Assembly (NCBI GenBank): GCA_019752925.1
Contig: JAIELP010000007.1
Location: 1 to 64,000, forward strand
Direction of reading: 5' to 3'
From: a bacterium
GTDB taxonomy: Bacteria > Bdellovibrionota > Bdellovibrionia > Bdellovibrionales > Bdellovibrionaceae
Length of the DNA: 64,000 bases
Made by a program: the position numbers and the translations under genes. The notes below the pieces were generated by a model. The model did not search any database, had not been told where the DNA came from, and saw nothing but the letters and a program-made list of their open reading frames with translations. Below, piece by piece: positions 8,955 to 18,067 of the stretch; within the stretch, counting starts at the first letter, position 1; each line of letters starts with the position of its first letter.

Positions 8955-9030
8955 AATTGTTAAAATATTGTAAAGAATCAACTTTCTGAGCAAGACCATT
9001 GTGCAAGAATCTTAACATGATTTAACAATT
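8955..9030. promoter_or_regulatory. widely spaced 10-bp inverted repeat
   Basis: AATTGTTAAA at 8955-8964 is exactly repeated in inverse as TTTAACAATT at 9021-9030, 56 bases apart, in the spacer between the divergent PAS and receiver genes. The arms could be two binding sites of one dimeric regulator acting on both promoters. The AT-rich composition means chance is a real alternative. Confidence 0.4.
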
Positions 9031-9101
9031 ACAAATAAGTTTAATTATTTTATCAAACAAGTATTTAGCTAACAGCGCCAGTTTCCGAAAGGCTGACTGT
9101 A

Positions 9102-9527
9102 ATGAATAATGATATTTCAAATTTTAAAATTATGCTGGTAGATGATGAGTTAGAGTTAGGAGATATTTGCGTTGAAATTCTCCAACTTAATGGGTACAGC
9201 GTTGAATATTATGTGAATGGTCTTGAGGCACTTGAGTCCGTTAAACAACTTAATCAAGTTCATCTTTTAATAACAGATATTAATATGGATAGTATTACAG
9301 GACCCAAACTCTTTTCCGAACTTTACAAGAAAATTCAAAATATTGGTGGGACTAACTTACCGGTAATTTTCATGTCAGGCGAATATGACAAAAAAGTTGG
9401 GCACTTAGACTCTCACAACGTTGGAATTTACTATTTATCAAAACCTTTTCAAATTCACGATCTGCTTAACCAAGTGTCAGAAATTTATCAGAAGTATTCC
9501 GCTCCTGAAGTCGGCAAAGTTTCTTAA
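9102..9527 (+). CDS. stand-alone response-regulator receiver protein
   Basis: This 141-residue protein is a CheY-like receiver domain with no output domain. The acidic pair Asp14-Asp15 (MLVDDE), the phosphorylatable Asp59 (LLITDIN), the Ser/Thr position at Ser92 (FMSGE) and Lys114 (YLSKPF) are all in place. No histidine kinase is encoded nearby, so its phosphodonor must be elsewhere. An AAAGG ribosome site precedes the ATG. The divergent PAS gene suggests a shared pathway, but this is inference. Confidence 0.92.
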   Translation: MNNDISNFKIMLVDDELELGDICVEILQLNGYSVEYYVNGLEALESVKQLNQVHLLITDINMDSITGPKLFSELYKKIQNIGGTNLPVIFMSGEYDKKVGHLDSHNVGIYYLSKPFQIHDLLNQVSEIYQKYSAPEVGKVS

Positions 9528-9606
9528 TTAAAAATTCCTATTAACTCCACTAGTATTTATTGCCCTTTAGAGTTATAAATGAGCTCATCTATAAAAAGGG
9601 AGATTT

Positions 9607-11424
9607 ATGAAAACTGATCTACAGACAATTTCATGGGACAACTCTAATATTTATCAAAACTTTCAGGATCCAAAAATCAATCAGGATATTAAAAAAATTA
9701 ACGACGCTATCAGTTACTTAAAAACCAAAATAATATTTTTTGAAAATCTAGTACCCCAATTAGAAACAAAAAAGATATCTGAGTTGGAAGAAAGCATCCC
9801 CTTAGCGCGTGAATGCTACCGCTTGATATTAGACACCCGAATTATGATTTACACACTTAGTACTTATGCTAACACCGCTGCTTCGGTAAATTCTTTAAAC
9901 TACGATGCAAAAAACTTATCAGGAAAAACTCAACAACTCAGTGCCAACATCGGCAAAGTAGCTAAACCTCTGGATTTGTTTTTGCTCCGCGCACCCCAGG
10001 CTTATTTAGACAATTTCTTAAATGACGAAACAGTAAAAGAAGCCAACTTTTATCTGAATTATGCAAAAAAAGAACAGGATTTTTTATTAAGCGTTTCTGA
10101 AGAAGTACTTTTAGAAGGGCACGGTGTAGATGGTTACCACGCCTGGGGGAATCTTTACAAAGAAATTTCCGGAGCTATGAAGGTAACTGTTGAAGGCCAA
10201 CAATTAGGTTTGGCTGATGCTTCCAATATTTTATTCGGCGACGATGCAGTCAAACGCCAAACGGCTTATCGTGCCATTAACGAGGCCTGGAACCAAAGTG
10301 CAATAAGCTCCGCTGCCGTACTTAATGCGTTGAGTGGTTGGAGACTTGAAAACAACCGCTCCCGCTCTAAAAAAACTGAACTGCACTACTTAGATAAATC
10401 ATGTCATACTCAAAAAATTACCCGCGAAACTTTAAATACGCTAATGCAGACAACCTATGAACAACGACACATAGGCCAAGATGCTTTAAAGTTAATGGCT
10501 CAAGAAATGAAAATGGAAACTCTGGGTCCGTGGGATATTTTGGCGCCTTACCCTGCTAAAATAACTCATAAAATTCCATTCCCTGAAGCCATGAAAATGA
10601 TTTGTAACGCTTTTGAAACTTTCAATCCTGATTTAGCAAAATTTGCCCAGATGATGGTTGATAAAAAATGGATTGATGCCACTCCTTCTGAAAACCGCGC
10701 ATCCGGTGCCCACTGCACTGGCTTCGCTAGTGCTCGCGAACCTCGGGTGTTCATTACCTACGAAGGCAGCATGAAAAACATCATCACCTTAGCACATGAA
10801 ATCGGCCACGCTTACCACAGTTGGGTTATGCGTGATATGAAGTTAATGGAAACATCATACTCATCGTGCTTAGCGGAAACAGCGTCTATATTTGCCGAAA
10901 CCTTAGTGCGTGATTATTTACTACAAAATGCAAAAACCACTGAAGATAAAAAAGCTATTTTATGGCAAGAAATTGAATCGGCTGCTACATTCTTAGTTAA
11001 TATTCCGGCCCGTTTTGAATTCGAAAAGCAAATGCTGGAACTCCGTAAAACAAAAACAATCAGCGTTCCTGAGTTTAAAGAGCTTAACAAAAAAGCTTGG
11101 CAAACCTGGTACGAAGATTCATTAACTGAATACAACGAAATGTTCTGGGCCAGCAAAATGCACTTTTCTCTGTCGTATATCAGCTTTTATAACTACCCAT
11201 ACCTTTTCGGCTACTTATTCAGCCTAGGTATTTACGCCAAAAAAGATGAATATGGCGACAAGTTTAAATCGCTGTACATCGATATTTTGCGCGACACCGG
11301 AACAATGACAGCTGAAGACTTAATTAAAAAATATTTCAACGAAGATATCTCTAAAAAAGATTTCTGGTTGAAATCAATTAAAGTGGTTGAAAAAGCTGTG
11401 AATCAGTTTAAGGCTTTGCAGTAA
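9607..11424 (+). CDS. M3-family oligoendopeptidase (PepF-like)
   Basis: The 605-residue product has the length and motifs of M3 oligoendopeptidases. The zinc motif HEIGHAYH lies near residue 397, with the third ligand Glu in ETASIFAE about 25 residues later. The C-terminal aromatic stretch (YNYPYLFGYLFSLG) is typical of the PepF branch. There is no signal peptide, so it is cytoplasmic and probably degrades short peptides. In a predator this would suit processing of prey-derived peptides, which is inference. A strong AAGGGAG ribosome site precedes the ATG, and a terminator follows the stop. Confidence 0.93.
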   Translation: MKTDLQTISWDNSNIYQNFQDPKINQDIKKINDAISYLKTKIIFFENLVPQLETKKISELEESIPLARECYRLILDTRIMIYTLSTYANTAASVNSLNYDAKNLSGKTQQLSANIGKVAKPLDLFLLRAPQAYLDNFLNDETVKEANFYLNYAKKEQDFLLSVSEEVLLEGHGVDGYHAWGNLYKEISGAMKVTVEGQQLGLADASNILFGDDAVKRQTAYRAINEAWNQSAISSAAVLNALSGWRLENNRSRSKKTELHYLDKSCHTQKITRETLNTLMQTTYEQRHIGQDALKLMAQEMKMETLGPWDILAPYPAKITHKIPFPEAMKMICNAFETFNPDLAKFAQMMVDKKWIDATPSENRASGAHCTGFASAREPRVFITYEGSMKNIITLAHEIGHAYHSWVMRDMKLMETSYSSCLAETASIFAETLVRDYLLQNAKTTEDKKAILWQEIESAATFLVNIPARFEFEKQMLELRKTKTISVPEFKELNKKAWQTWYEDSLTEYNEMFWASKMHFSLSYISFYNYPYLFGYLFSLGIYAKKDEYGDKFKSLYIDILRDTGTMTAEDLIKKYFNEDISKKDFWLKSIKVVEKAVNQFKALQ

Positions 11425-11426
11425 AT

Positions 11427-11454
11427 AAAAAAGCCCGGTTTCCCGGGCTTTTTT
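11427..11454. terminator. bidirectional intrinsic terminator
   Basis: GCCCGG at 11433-11438 pairs with CCGGGC at 11443-11448 around a TTTC loop. Six A bases lie before and six T bases after the stem, so it works for both strands. It serves the M3 peptidase gene on the plus strand and the HEWGTF gene on the minus strand. Confidence 0.92.
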
Positions 11455-11478
11455 ATTTCGATTACTGTCTTTAATTTC

Positions 11479-12771
11479 TTAGCGCACTGCTGTTTTGGCA
11501 TCGAGCTTAGCCGCAACATCCTTAACTAAAGTATCCATCAAGTTAAGAAGTTCTGTATTTTCAGGTTCGGCTGATTTAGCCATTGTCCGTACTTTGTGTA
11601 AGATGGGTTCGGCAAAGCGGCCCAGTCTCTCACCTCTGAATTTGTACTTTTGATCCATCACATCTGCCAAAATCTGTTTTTCTTCTGTATCTAATAAAAT
11701 TTCCATACGAGCCACAAAAGATCTCACTAATTTTTCAGGTTGCGGAGTTAAACTTAAAGGTAAGATTTCGTCTACTTCAGCACGTGGTAATATGTAAAGT
11801 AAACGTAAACCTGATACTTTTAAGTATCCATTCTCCCAAGTGTTCACCATTGATAGAGCTTCGTCTTTAAATAAGCCTGAAGCCACTAACTCATCAACCA
11901 GTAAACCTTTCGCCTGCTCACCTTTAATAATGTAGGGCGAATCCGTTTGGTGATCTTTAAGCTGCTCAATGCGTTTACTTAACACGGTTACTTCATCTTT
12001 GGTTTTAACCGCAGATAAATTTAACATCTGGCCGTGCCCAAATCCGTCAACATGCACTAAGAATGCAGCTTGTGGACGCGACTTAGCTAAATTAGATAAC
12101 TTCAGATTGCCATCTCTAGATGTAATCGAAATTTTTGGCTGAAATCTTCCTAAACCACGGTAAAATAAAAACTTTTCAGTTTCTGCACCTGATTTAACTA
12201 AATTACTGTTAACGTTTCTAGCGTGACCATAAATATTTCCGGCTTCAACAAAAGGAATAGCTCCCGTTTTAGTTGCTAAAATATTTAACTGGAATGTGCT
12301 GTTACCATTTCCGATTACGTGAGGATCTTGCATAGTCGGAAAAGTAGAAACAGGCCCAGGGTAAGTTTCAGTAATAATTCCCTCGGGAAATTTAACATTG
12401 ACGCTAACCGCCTGTGCTTGATCAGCATAAAAATAGATAACCGGAGTTTCCATTTTTTGCGTGATCACGCTATTTTGCAGCACCTCTTGTCCAAAGCATA
12501 CCTTAGAGCGACACGGTGGATTCACCGGAGGTCGCGGGTTGAGTGGCGGTGGTGGAGGTTGCGGCGTCGGTAGCGCAGCCTCTTTTCGGAGTTCGCCAAA
12601 GGGGTGTACAAAATCAGGCAGTAACTCGTCTTCATGGTACATGCCGTTTTGGGTTACACCGGTAGAATCTACAACCGACGTAAAGGTTCCCCATTCATGG
12701 GCCTCGTATTTTGCGTAGCTGGCTCCTGCAAGCAGGATCGTTAATAAAGCGATAATCATATTGGACCTCAT
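11479..12771 (-). CDS. secreted HEWGTF-motif protein
   Basis: This 430-residue protein has a signal peptide (cleavage near SYA-KY) directly followed by AHEWGTFTSV. That motif, with METPVIYFY near residue 106, recurs in large secreted proteins of unknown function in Planctomycetes, Verrucomicrobia and Bdellovibrionota. A Pro-rich linker (residues 70-85) and two cysteines (near 87 and 92) precede the second motif. The ribosome site AAAGGAGG at 12777-12784 lies five bases before the chosen ATG; a second ATG at 12759 is also possible. The gene is divergent from a LysR regulator, which may control it. Function unknown. Confidence 0.82.
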   Translation of the reverse strand: MRSNMIIALLTILLAGASYAKYEAHEWGTFTSVVDSTGVTQNGMYHEDELLPDFVHPFGELRKEAALPTPQPPPPPLNPRPPVNPPCRSKVCFGQEVLQNSVITQKMETPVIYFYADQAQAVSVNVKFPEGIITETYPGPVSTFPTMQDPHVIGNGNSTFQLNILATKTGAIPFVEAGNIYGHARNVNSNLVKSGAETEKFLFYRGLGRFQPKISITSRDGNLKLSNLAKSRPQAAFLVHVDGFGHGQMLNLSAVKTKDEVTVLSKRIEQLKDHQTDSPYIIKGEQAKGLLVDELVASGLFKDEALSMVNTWENGYLKVSGLRLLYILPRAEVDEILPLSLTPQPEKLVRSFVARMEILLDTEEKQILADVMDQKYKFRGERLGRFAEPILHKVRTMAKSAEPENTELLNLMDTLVKDVAAKLDAKTAVR

Positions 12772-12800
12772 CTGGGCCTCCTTTCAAATGTGATTTCTGT

Positions 12801-12848
12801 CATATCTACAATTTAGTAATAAAAAAATTGAATAATCCGACAGATATG
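12801..12848. promoter_or_regulatory. candidate LysR binding region
   Basis: CATATCT at 12801-12807 and AGATATG at 12842-12848 are inverted copies in the short spacer between the LysR gene and the divergent secreted-protein gene. LysR regulators commonly bind such dyads near their own promoter. The arms are only 7 bp and AT-rich, so support is modest. Confidence 0.4.
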
Positions 12849-12862
12849 TTAACTAAAAGTTT

Positions 12863-13744
12863 ATGAACTTTAAAAGACTCGAATACTTTATAACCATCGC
12901 CGAAACGGGAAACCTTCGACAAGCCAGTGAAATCCTGCACTTAACTCCTCCGGCCCTTTCAAAAGCCATGAAACTTTTAGAAGAAGAATTGGATTCAAAA
13001 TTATGGATTGCTGATGGCCGAAGAATTATTTTAACAGATAGCGGCAAAGTTTTGTTAAAGCGTGCACCCGCCTTAATTAACGAATTTAAATTATTAAAAG
13101 AAAACTTAGAAAACAAAAATGAAAAAGAAAAAGTGATACGCATTGGAACTTTTGAAGTTTTTTCCACTTACTTTTTAACTTTTTTAAATACCCTCAACTG
13201 GCAGGACCGTTCGCTGGAACTACATGAGTTACTGCCAGGCGAAGTAGAAAAATATTTAATTGAAGGTCAGATTGATGTGGGCATTACCTATATGCCCATT
13301 CCATCACCGCAACTTGATTTTATTAAAGTGACTTCTATCGAAATGGGAGTTTACACAAAAAAAGGTGCACTTAAAGGAATTCCTCAAAATGAACTGCCTT
13401 ATGTTGTACCGGTTACACCATTACAAGGTGTGCCCACTAAAGTGCGCGGCCTAGATGGCTGGCCCGAAGATGCTTTTGAGCGCAAGATCACTCACAGAGT
13501 AACACTAATGGAATCAGCTTTAGAACTTTGCCGTCAAGGCTTAGTGGCCGGATATTTTCCGTCATTTGTAGTTTGCGAACATAACGAAAGATTTAATGAA
13601 AAATACCACTTAGAGCGCAGACGACCGCCGGCTCTAACCGATTGCAAGCTCAGAAAGTCTGATGTGTTTTTAGTTAAACGTAAATCTACGGAAGAGGATG
13701 ATATTATCAAACAGCTGGCCAAAGCTATACGAGTTATTTGTTAA
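12863..13744 (+). CDS. LysR-family transcriptional regulator
   Basis: This 293-residue protein has the standard LysR layout. The N-terminal winged helix (residues 1-62) contains FITIAETGNLRQASEILHLTPPALSKAMKLLE, split here as a typical LysR helix-turn-helix. The effector-binding region follows from about residue 92. The ligand cannot be deduced. It is divergently placed from the HEWGTF secreted protein, the usual arrangement for a LysR regulator and its target. The start ATG is supported by the family's conserved N terminus. Confidence 0.93.
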   Translation: MNFKRLEYFITIAETGNLRQASEILHLTPPALSKAMKLLEEELDSKLWIADGRRIILTDSGKVLLKRAPALINEFKLLKENLENKNEKEKVIRIGTFEVFSTYFLTFLNTLNWQDRSLELHELLPGEVEKYLIEGQIDVGITYMPIPSPQLDFIKVTSIEMGVYTKKGALKGIPQNELPYVVPVTPLQGVPTKVRGLDGWPEDAFERKITHRVTLMESALELCRQGLVAGYFPSFVVCEHNERFNEKYHLERRRPPALTDCKLRKSDVFLVKRKSTEEDDIIKQLAKAIRVIC

Positions 13745-13895
13745 TTATACTTATCTAAATCTGTTCCATACAGAGCTGTCAAAAAGTTTAACGAAATACT
13801 GAACTTAAAAAAATTAGATATTCATTTTGACCCAGTTAAATTGCAGTTAAAACTAAAATTACAGGGCCATCCTGGCCTATGTTAAAATAATCAGA

Positions 13896-14945
13896 ATGAA
13901 GAAAAACTATATAGCAATACTTAAGCTCTTGAGTGGTATGTACTTACTTGCCGGCTGCGCAGGTCCTATTTCACCATTTGGTGGTCTTGAAGTCTGGTCT
14001 GGCGATGGACAAAGCTTTGTGTTTTCATCTAAAGAAATACCCTCTAGTGAGTTTTCATTGCGCCCTAAACGTCAGGTTTTACATAAAGCATCTGATTTTA
14101 AAATAGAATTTAATCTTAATAATCAGAAAAAAACAAACCCACGAATTAAAGTAACCTATAACAACAAAGATGTAACAAATACATTTTTAAAAGCAGCAAA
14201 ACTAAATCAAAGCTCACAAAAACAAATAGAATATGTTTTTAATAAACTGAGACTAAAACCCGACCGTCGTCATTCAATTGATGTTTACTGGAGCCCTAAC
14301 GATGATAATGTTTTTTCGCGTTTAGCTTACCTGCCTCCGGTTTGCTCAATCAGCGCCACCCGCAGCATTGCTTCGACAGAACCCTTTAAACCCAACCCTG
14401 AGTATATTAAATCCATTAAAAACACAGCGACTACTTATCATATTAACCCGTCTTTACTGGCCGGCTTGGTTGCGCAGGAATCCGGATTTAATCCGGCGCA
14501 GGTCAGTACAGCTAAAGCCATCGGACTGACACAAATTACTCCTATTGCCGACGATGAAATTAAAAAAGTAAAACCCGAGTGGCGCAGTGACCCGCGCATA
14601 GAAAAACTTTCTGTAACTGAAATTGAAAACTTAATTCGTCGTCAGGAAATCAGCCGCCAACAGGACTGGCGTTTAGATCCGCAACTAGCCATTGAAGGTG
14701 GAGCTCTCTATTTAAATTATTTAATGAACTACTGGAGCGTTGAAGAAAATAAAGCTTTGCTCAACTCAACTCCTCACGCGGATCGCACCGGCGTTATTTT
14801 AGCTAGCTACAACTCCGGAGCCGCGCGGGTAAAAAGTAAAATTAAATCCAATGGCGAATACTGGCTCGAAGACGATGAATTAAAAGAGGCCTTTAAATAC
14901 GTCAATAGTGTCGTGAGTTACTGTTACCATTTTTCAGATCAGTAA
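13896..14945 (+). CDS. lipoprotein lytic transglycosylase (SLT domain)
   Basis: The 349-residue product carries a lipobox LLAGC (Cys21), an N-terminal beta-rich region (about residues 55-145) and a C-terminal SLT domain (about 170-345). The catalytic glutamate is Glu195 in AQESGFNP, followed by AIGLTQITP and ASYNSGAARV, all family signatures. Such enzymes cleave peptidoglycan glycan strands from the periplasmic side. In a predator, either its own or prey wall is a possible substrate. A GGCCA-TCC-TGGCC dyad at 13865-13877 lies just before the start. The PilZ gene follows after 12 bases. Confidence 0.9.
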   Translation: MKKNYIAILKLLSGMYLLAGCAGPISPFGGLEVWSGDGQSFVFSSKEIPSSEFSLRPKRQVLHKASDFKIEFNLNNQKKTNPRIKVTYNNKDVTNTFLKAAKLNQSSQKQIEYVFNKLRLKPDRRHSIDVYWSPNDDNVFSRLAYLPPVCSISATRSIASTEPFKPNPEYIKSIKNTATTYHINPSLLAGLVAQESGFNPAQVSTAKAIGLTQITPIADDEIKKVKPEWRSDPRIEKLSVTEIENLIRRQEISRQQDWRLDPQLAIEGGALYLNYLMNYWSVEENKALLNSTPHADRTGVILASYNSGAARVKSKIKSNGEYWLEDDELKEAFKYVNSVVSYCYHFSDQ

Positions 14946-14957
14946 AAGGAGTATTTT

Positions 14958-15647
14958 GTGAGAAAAAGACCTTTAGCGCTGACTTTATTCAGTTTTATTC
15001 TACTAGGCATTGCTATCAGTTTACCTGTGCAGGCTATTTATATTCAGGATCTGCAAGATTTATTTCAGTCACTCACCTTTTTTAATATCTTGGTTATGCT
15101 ACTTTGTACATTGACTGCAGTTTCAGCTTTCAAAGTGCACAGCAGCTTCCCTTATTTATTACCTCTTACCATGATAACTGTCGTTTTTAACAACTGGTGG
15201 GTTGGATATGTCGGCTTTAATTATGATCCGATCCAAACTTCTTTGGCCAGTTTATGTTTTTTAATTTTCTGCAGCGTTTTACTAGAAAAAAATACACATC
15301 GCGTACTACGAAACCCAAAACTCAAGTGGTGGGATGTTGCCCTGCGTGCCAAAACTCAAATTCCGGTTTCGGTTTTTCCAATCCGTGGAGAAGCTTTAAA
15401 TAAAACATCTTTTGATATTTCAGAGTCGGGAATTTTTTTGCAAGGCTTAGACAAAGAGGAACTTGAGCGCCTGAATGTAGGCGAAGAACTTAATGTGTGT
15501 TTACATTTTGATAGAATTTTAAAAATACGCTGCTCCGCAAAGATAGTCAGAAAATCTGCGGCCACCGGTCATTACCCAACCGGAATAGGTTTACAATTTG
15601 CTCATTCAAATACAGAAATTCGATCCGCAATTAAGAATTCTATTTAG
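14958..15647 (+). CDS. membrane-anchored PilZ-domain protein
   Basis: This 229-residue protein begins with a GTG preceded by AAAAGGAG. Residues 5-112 hold about four membrane segments. The C-terminal half (about 130-225) is PilZ-like, with the motif DISESGIFL and later GIGLQF. The upstream Arg cluster that contacts cyclic-di-GMP is weak (LRAKTQIP), so binding is uncertain. It lies 12 bases after the lytic transglycosylase gene and is probably cotranscribed, which could link cyclic-di-GMP to wall remodelling (inference). The stop overlaps the end of the convergent gene by eight bases. Confidence 0.85.
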   Translation: MRKRPLALTLFSFILLGIAISLPVQAIYIQDLQDLFQSLTFFNILVMLLCTLTAVSAFKVHSSFPYLLPLTMITVVFNNWWVGYVGFNYDPIQTSLASLCFLIFCSVLLEKNTHRVLRNPKLKWWDVALRAKTQIPVSVFPIRGEALNKTSFDISESGIFLQGLDKEELERLNVGEELNVCLHFDRILKIRCSAKIVRKSAATGHYPTGIGLQFAHSNTEIRSAIKNSI

Positions 15648-16038
15648 ATTCAGGCTTAGTTTCAAAAAGATTAATCAGTTCATCTTTTGATAAACTGGTT
15701 CCGGCAGGGTTTCCCTTCGGCAAACGGCAGGCTTGATTTTTTAAATCCAGATAAATTTTAAGTTTTACATTTTCTGTAGCTAAAATCGGACTCATGACAT
15801 CGTACAAGCCTAACAATTCGTTATCTAACGAAACCATAATTACACGTTTTCGATCAACACCGTCACCGAATTTTGTTTTTTTAGCAACAGCTGCCGAACC
15901 TTTAGAAGGAACCCATAAAATTTCATCGCGATTAGTTGAAATCTGATTTTCGTAGTTTCCGTTTTTCTTAAGATATACCCAAGCAACGGATTTAAAGTTC
16001 ATTTTTTGTATTTCGTTTAAAACTTGATTGTCTGACAT
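15640..16038 (-). CDS. hypothetical protein
   Basis: The gene encodes 132 residues without signal peptide or membrane segment. It has an alpha/beta feel (KSVAWVYLKKNG, RKRVIMVSLDNELLGLYDV, NVKLKIYLDLKN) and a polar tail. No family is recognised. It overlaps the convergent PilZ gene by eight bases. The start is the first ATG and lies about 200 bases from the methyltransferase leader on the other side. Function unknown. Confidence 0.72.
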   Translation of the reverse strand: MSDNQVLNEIQKMNFKSVAWVYLKKNGNYENQISTNRDEILWVPSKGSAAVAKKTKFGDGVDRKRVIMVSLDNELLGLYDVMSPILATENVKLKIYLDLKNQACRLPKGNPAGTSLSKDELINLFETKPESK

Positions 16039-16079
16039 TTTCCCACTTTGTTGATTTTATTTACGCTAGTATAACCTAC

Positions 16080-16142
16080 TTAGGCCCTTTTAGCTTCATA
16101 TGAATACGTTTAAGGGCTATTTCTCCTCTTAAAAAGGCCTAA
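16080..16142. repeat. near-perfect 12-bp inverted repeat
   Basis: TTAGGCCCTTTT at 16080-16091 and AAAAAGGCCTAA at 16131-16142 are inverse copies with one mismatch, separated by 39 bases that include the palindrome TTCATATGAA. It lies in the spacer between the divergent hypothetical gene and the methyltransferase leader. It could be an operator or a folded RNA leader. Confidence 0.4.
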
Positions 16143-16235
16143 TAACGACTAGGTTTTACTTCAATAGGCCAAATCAAACAAAATGGACATTGTAACCTGT
16201 CATGAAACCGTCTTAAACTACCTACAGGAGATAAT

Positions 16236-16271
16236 ATGACAGCTACATTGAACTATTTAGCTTTAGCTTGA
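16236..16271 (+). CDS. 11-codon leader peptide upstream of methyltransferase
   Basis: An ATG with a good ribosome site (CAGGAG, five bases upstream) opens an 11-codon frame, MTATLNYLALA, whose TGA overlaps the TTG start of the methyltransferase gene (TTGA). The downstream gene has no ribosome site of its own and no early ATG. The simplest reading is translational coupling from a leader. A one-base frameshift (real or a sequencing error) that split one gene would give the same picture. Confidence 0.5.
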   Translation: MTATLNYLALA

Positions 16272-17335
16272 TTGAATATAAAACCGAGCTAAAAAAAATA
16301 ATTTCACTGGTTGACCTGAGCGGCTTAGAAGACCAAATAAATTCCATATCCAAACTGATCAATGAAAAGGATTTAGCTAATTTTTTTGTTGATAGCATCT
16401 ATCTCCAAAGTGTTATTCAACTCATCATCGACGACTTCTGGATTCAAAGTAAAAATTCAGAAACCGAAATTCAGTTCAGATATTTAATAAAAAACTTTTT
16501 TAATGCTGAGTTAAAACCTCTGCTCTACTTACATGCTGACTTAGCCACCGCAAGCATTGATGATATGCACATTGCGGCCAAAGCTCTAGCGGCAACTGAA
16601 AAACTATTGATTAAATCTATAAAGTCCAAACCCAGCGAATTTCAAAAGAAAATTTTGCAGATCAGCTTACACCAAATGTCTGAGCTTTATGAGCTCGAAC
16701 ACCAATTAAACGTTAAACAAAAAACAACTCCAGAACGCGCTAAGCTTTCACTTTACAGATCTTTCGATGCTTTAGATCAGATCCTTGAACTCAATTACTT
16801 ACTAAACGAAGTGGCCCTAATCGACCAAAAAGAAAGGCTCTATGAGGGCGCCGGCGTAGGTGTGCAATCCAGTTACGCTACAACACTTATTGCACTCAGA
16901 TATTTAAATTTAACTAAAGCTTCAAAGTTTATTGATTTAGGCTCAGGCTACGGCCGCGTAGGCTTAGTGGTCGGACTCATGCGCCCCGATATTCAATTTA
17001 CCGGATACGAATTTGTTAAAGAGCGCGTAGACATTGCAAATAAAGCCTGCACACGCCTAAATTTAGATAAGCATGTTAGTTTTGTAACTCAGGATTTATC
17101 GTTAGCTAATTTTAAAATACCTCAGGCTGATACCTATTATATTTTTGATGCTTTTACTGATGCAAGCTATGTCACAATTATGGATCAACTACAGGAAATA
17201 GCTCAGGTTAAAAAAATTGTTGCTGTTACAAAAGGTAATGCCAAGCTTTGGTTTAAAAATAAATACTGGACAGAGCCTCAGGAATTTAATGACGGCAACC
17301 TCTGTTTTTTCAGATCCCGCGGTAGCCGTAACTAA
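16268..17335 (+). CDS. SAM-dependent methyltransferase-like protein
   Basis: The 355-residue product has a helical N-terminal domain (residues 1-190) and a C-terminal Rossmann methyltransferase domain. The SAM-binding motif FIDLGSGYGRVG lies near residue 221, followed by an acidic residue at the end of strand 2 (YEFVKERV). The substrate is unknown. The start is an unusual TTG overlapping the stop of a short leader frame, and there is no other in-frame Met until residue 100. The N-terminal domain is not recognised. Confidence 0.85.
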   Translation: MIEYKTELKKIISLVDLSGLEDQINSISKLINEKDLANFFVDSIYLQSVIQLIIDDFWIQSKNSETEIQFRYLIKNFFNAELKPLLYLHADLATASIDDMHIAAKALAATEKLLIKSIKSKPSEFQKKILQISLHQMSELYELEHQLNVKQKTTPERAKLSLYRSFDALDQILELNYLLNEVALIDQKERLYEGAGVGVQSSYATTLIALRYLNLTKASKFIDLGSGYGRVGLVVGLMRPDIQFTGYEFVKERVDIANKACTRLNLDKHVSFVTQDLSLANFKIPQADTYYIFDAFTDASYVTIMDQLQEIAQVKKIVAVTKGNAKLWFKNKYWTEPQEFNDGNLCFFRSRGSRN

Positions 17336-17362
17336 TATTAAGAGAACTCAATCTGTCAGTAC

Positions 17363-18028
17363 TCAATGCGCAATTTTAAGATTGTTCTCCACCGTCATAA
17401 TTCCGGGAGCCATCCAAGCCGCATGCCCAGCATCAATTCTTTCAGCAACTGAGTGAACATTTCCACTCAGTATGGCCCGGTCTCCATTTACGGTAACAGA
17501 AATTTTTCGGCCCTCAACTTCTGCAGAGCGCTTTAAGGCGTCTTCAATCGATTTTTTTACATCGGCAGGAATAACTTTTGATTTAATTGCAATATGGTCT
17601 GTAACACCAATGACACCCATCAACTGGCTCACGGCATGTTTTGCGGCTTTACGCTGGTATTCCCATTCTGCATCGCCGGTTAGTGTGATCCAGCCTTTTT
17701 CAACTACAACTTTAACATTTTTAGCGGCTAAATAATTCCAAGATAGCGCATTTAATGCGGCTTCTGCTATCTGTTCATCGCTTCGGGTGAAAGATCCCAT
17801 AAGACCCACTTCCATTTCATCCACTACCGCTCTTACTCCGCCTATGCGCTGAGCGGCCTCTTCTGCATGAGTTTTTTCAAAGTAATGCGCAACATTTCCA
17901 CGCAAAGTTACAATTCCATTTTTAGCAGTGACAATAACTTGCGCGGAAGTAACACTTGGGTCCCACTTGATTTCATTAACCACATCCTGTTGAATTTGCG
18001 AATCTGTTTTATCAAATATATTAAACAT
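17363..18028 (-). CDS. triple BON-domain protein (copy 1)
   Basis: This 221-residue protein consists of three BON domains (about residues 8-75, 80-147 and 153-220), each with the hydrophobic strand and Gly pattern seen in GIVTLRGNV, GWITLTGDA and DRAILSGNV. BON domains usually bind membranes and occur in periplasmic stress proteins such as OsmY. Here no signal peptide is visible, so the protein would stay in the cytoplasm unless exported another way. The upstream neighbour is a paralogue with the same start (MFNIF), 39 bases away, so this is a tandem duplication. Confidence 0.9.
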   Translation of the reverse strand: MFNIFDKTDSQIQQDVVNEIKWDPSVTSAQVIVTAKNGIVTLRGNVAHYFEKTHAEEAAQRIGGVRAVVDEMEVGLMGSFTRSDEQIAEAALNALSWNYLAAKNVKVVVEKGWITLTGDAEWEYQRKAAKHAVSQLMGVIGVTDHIAIKSKVIPADVKKSIEDALKRSAEVEGRKISVTVNGDRAILSGNVHSVAERIDAGHAAWMAPGIMTVENNLKIAH

Positions 18029-18067
18029 AAGAACTCCTTAAAAAGAAAGCCTAGTGGCCTTTTGCTG

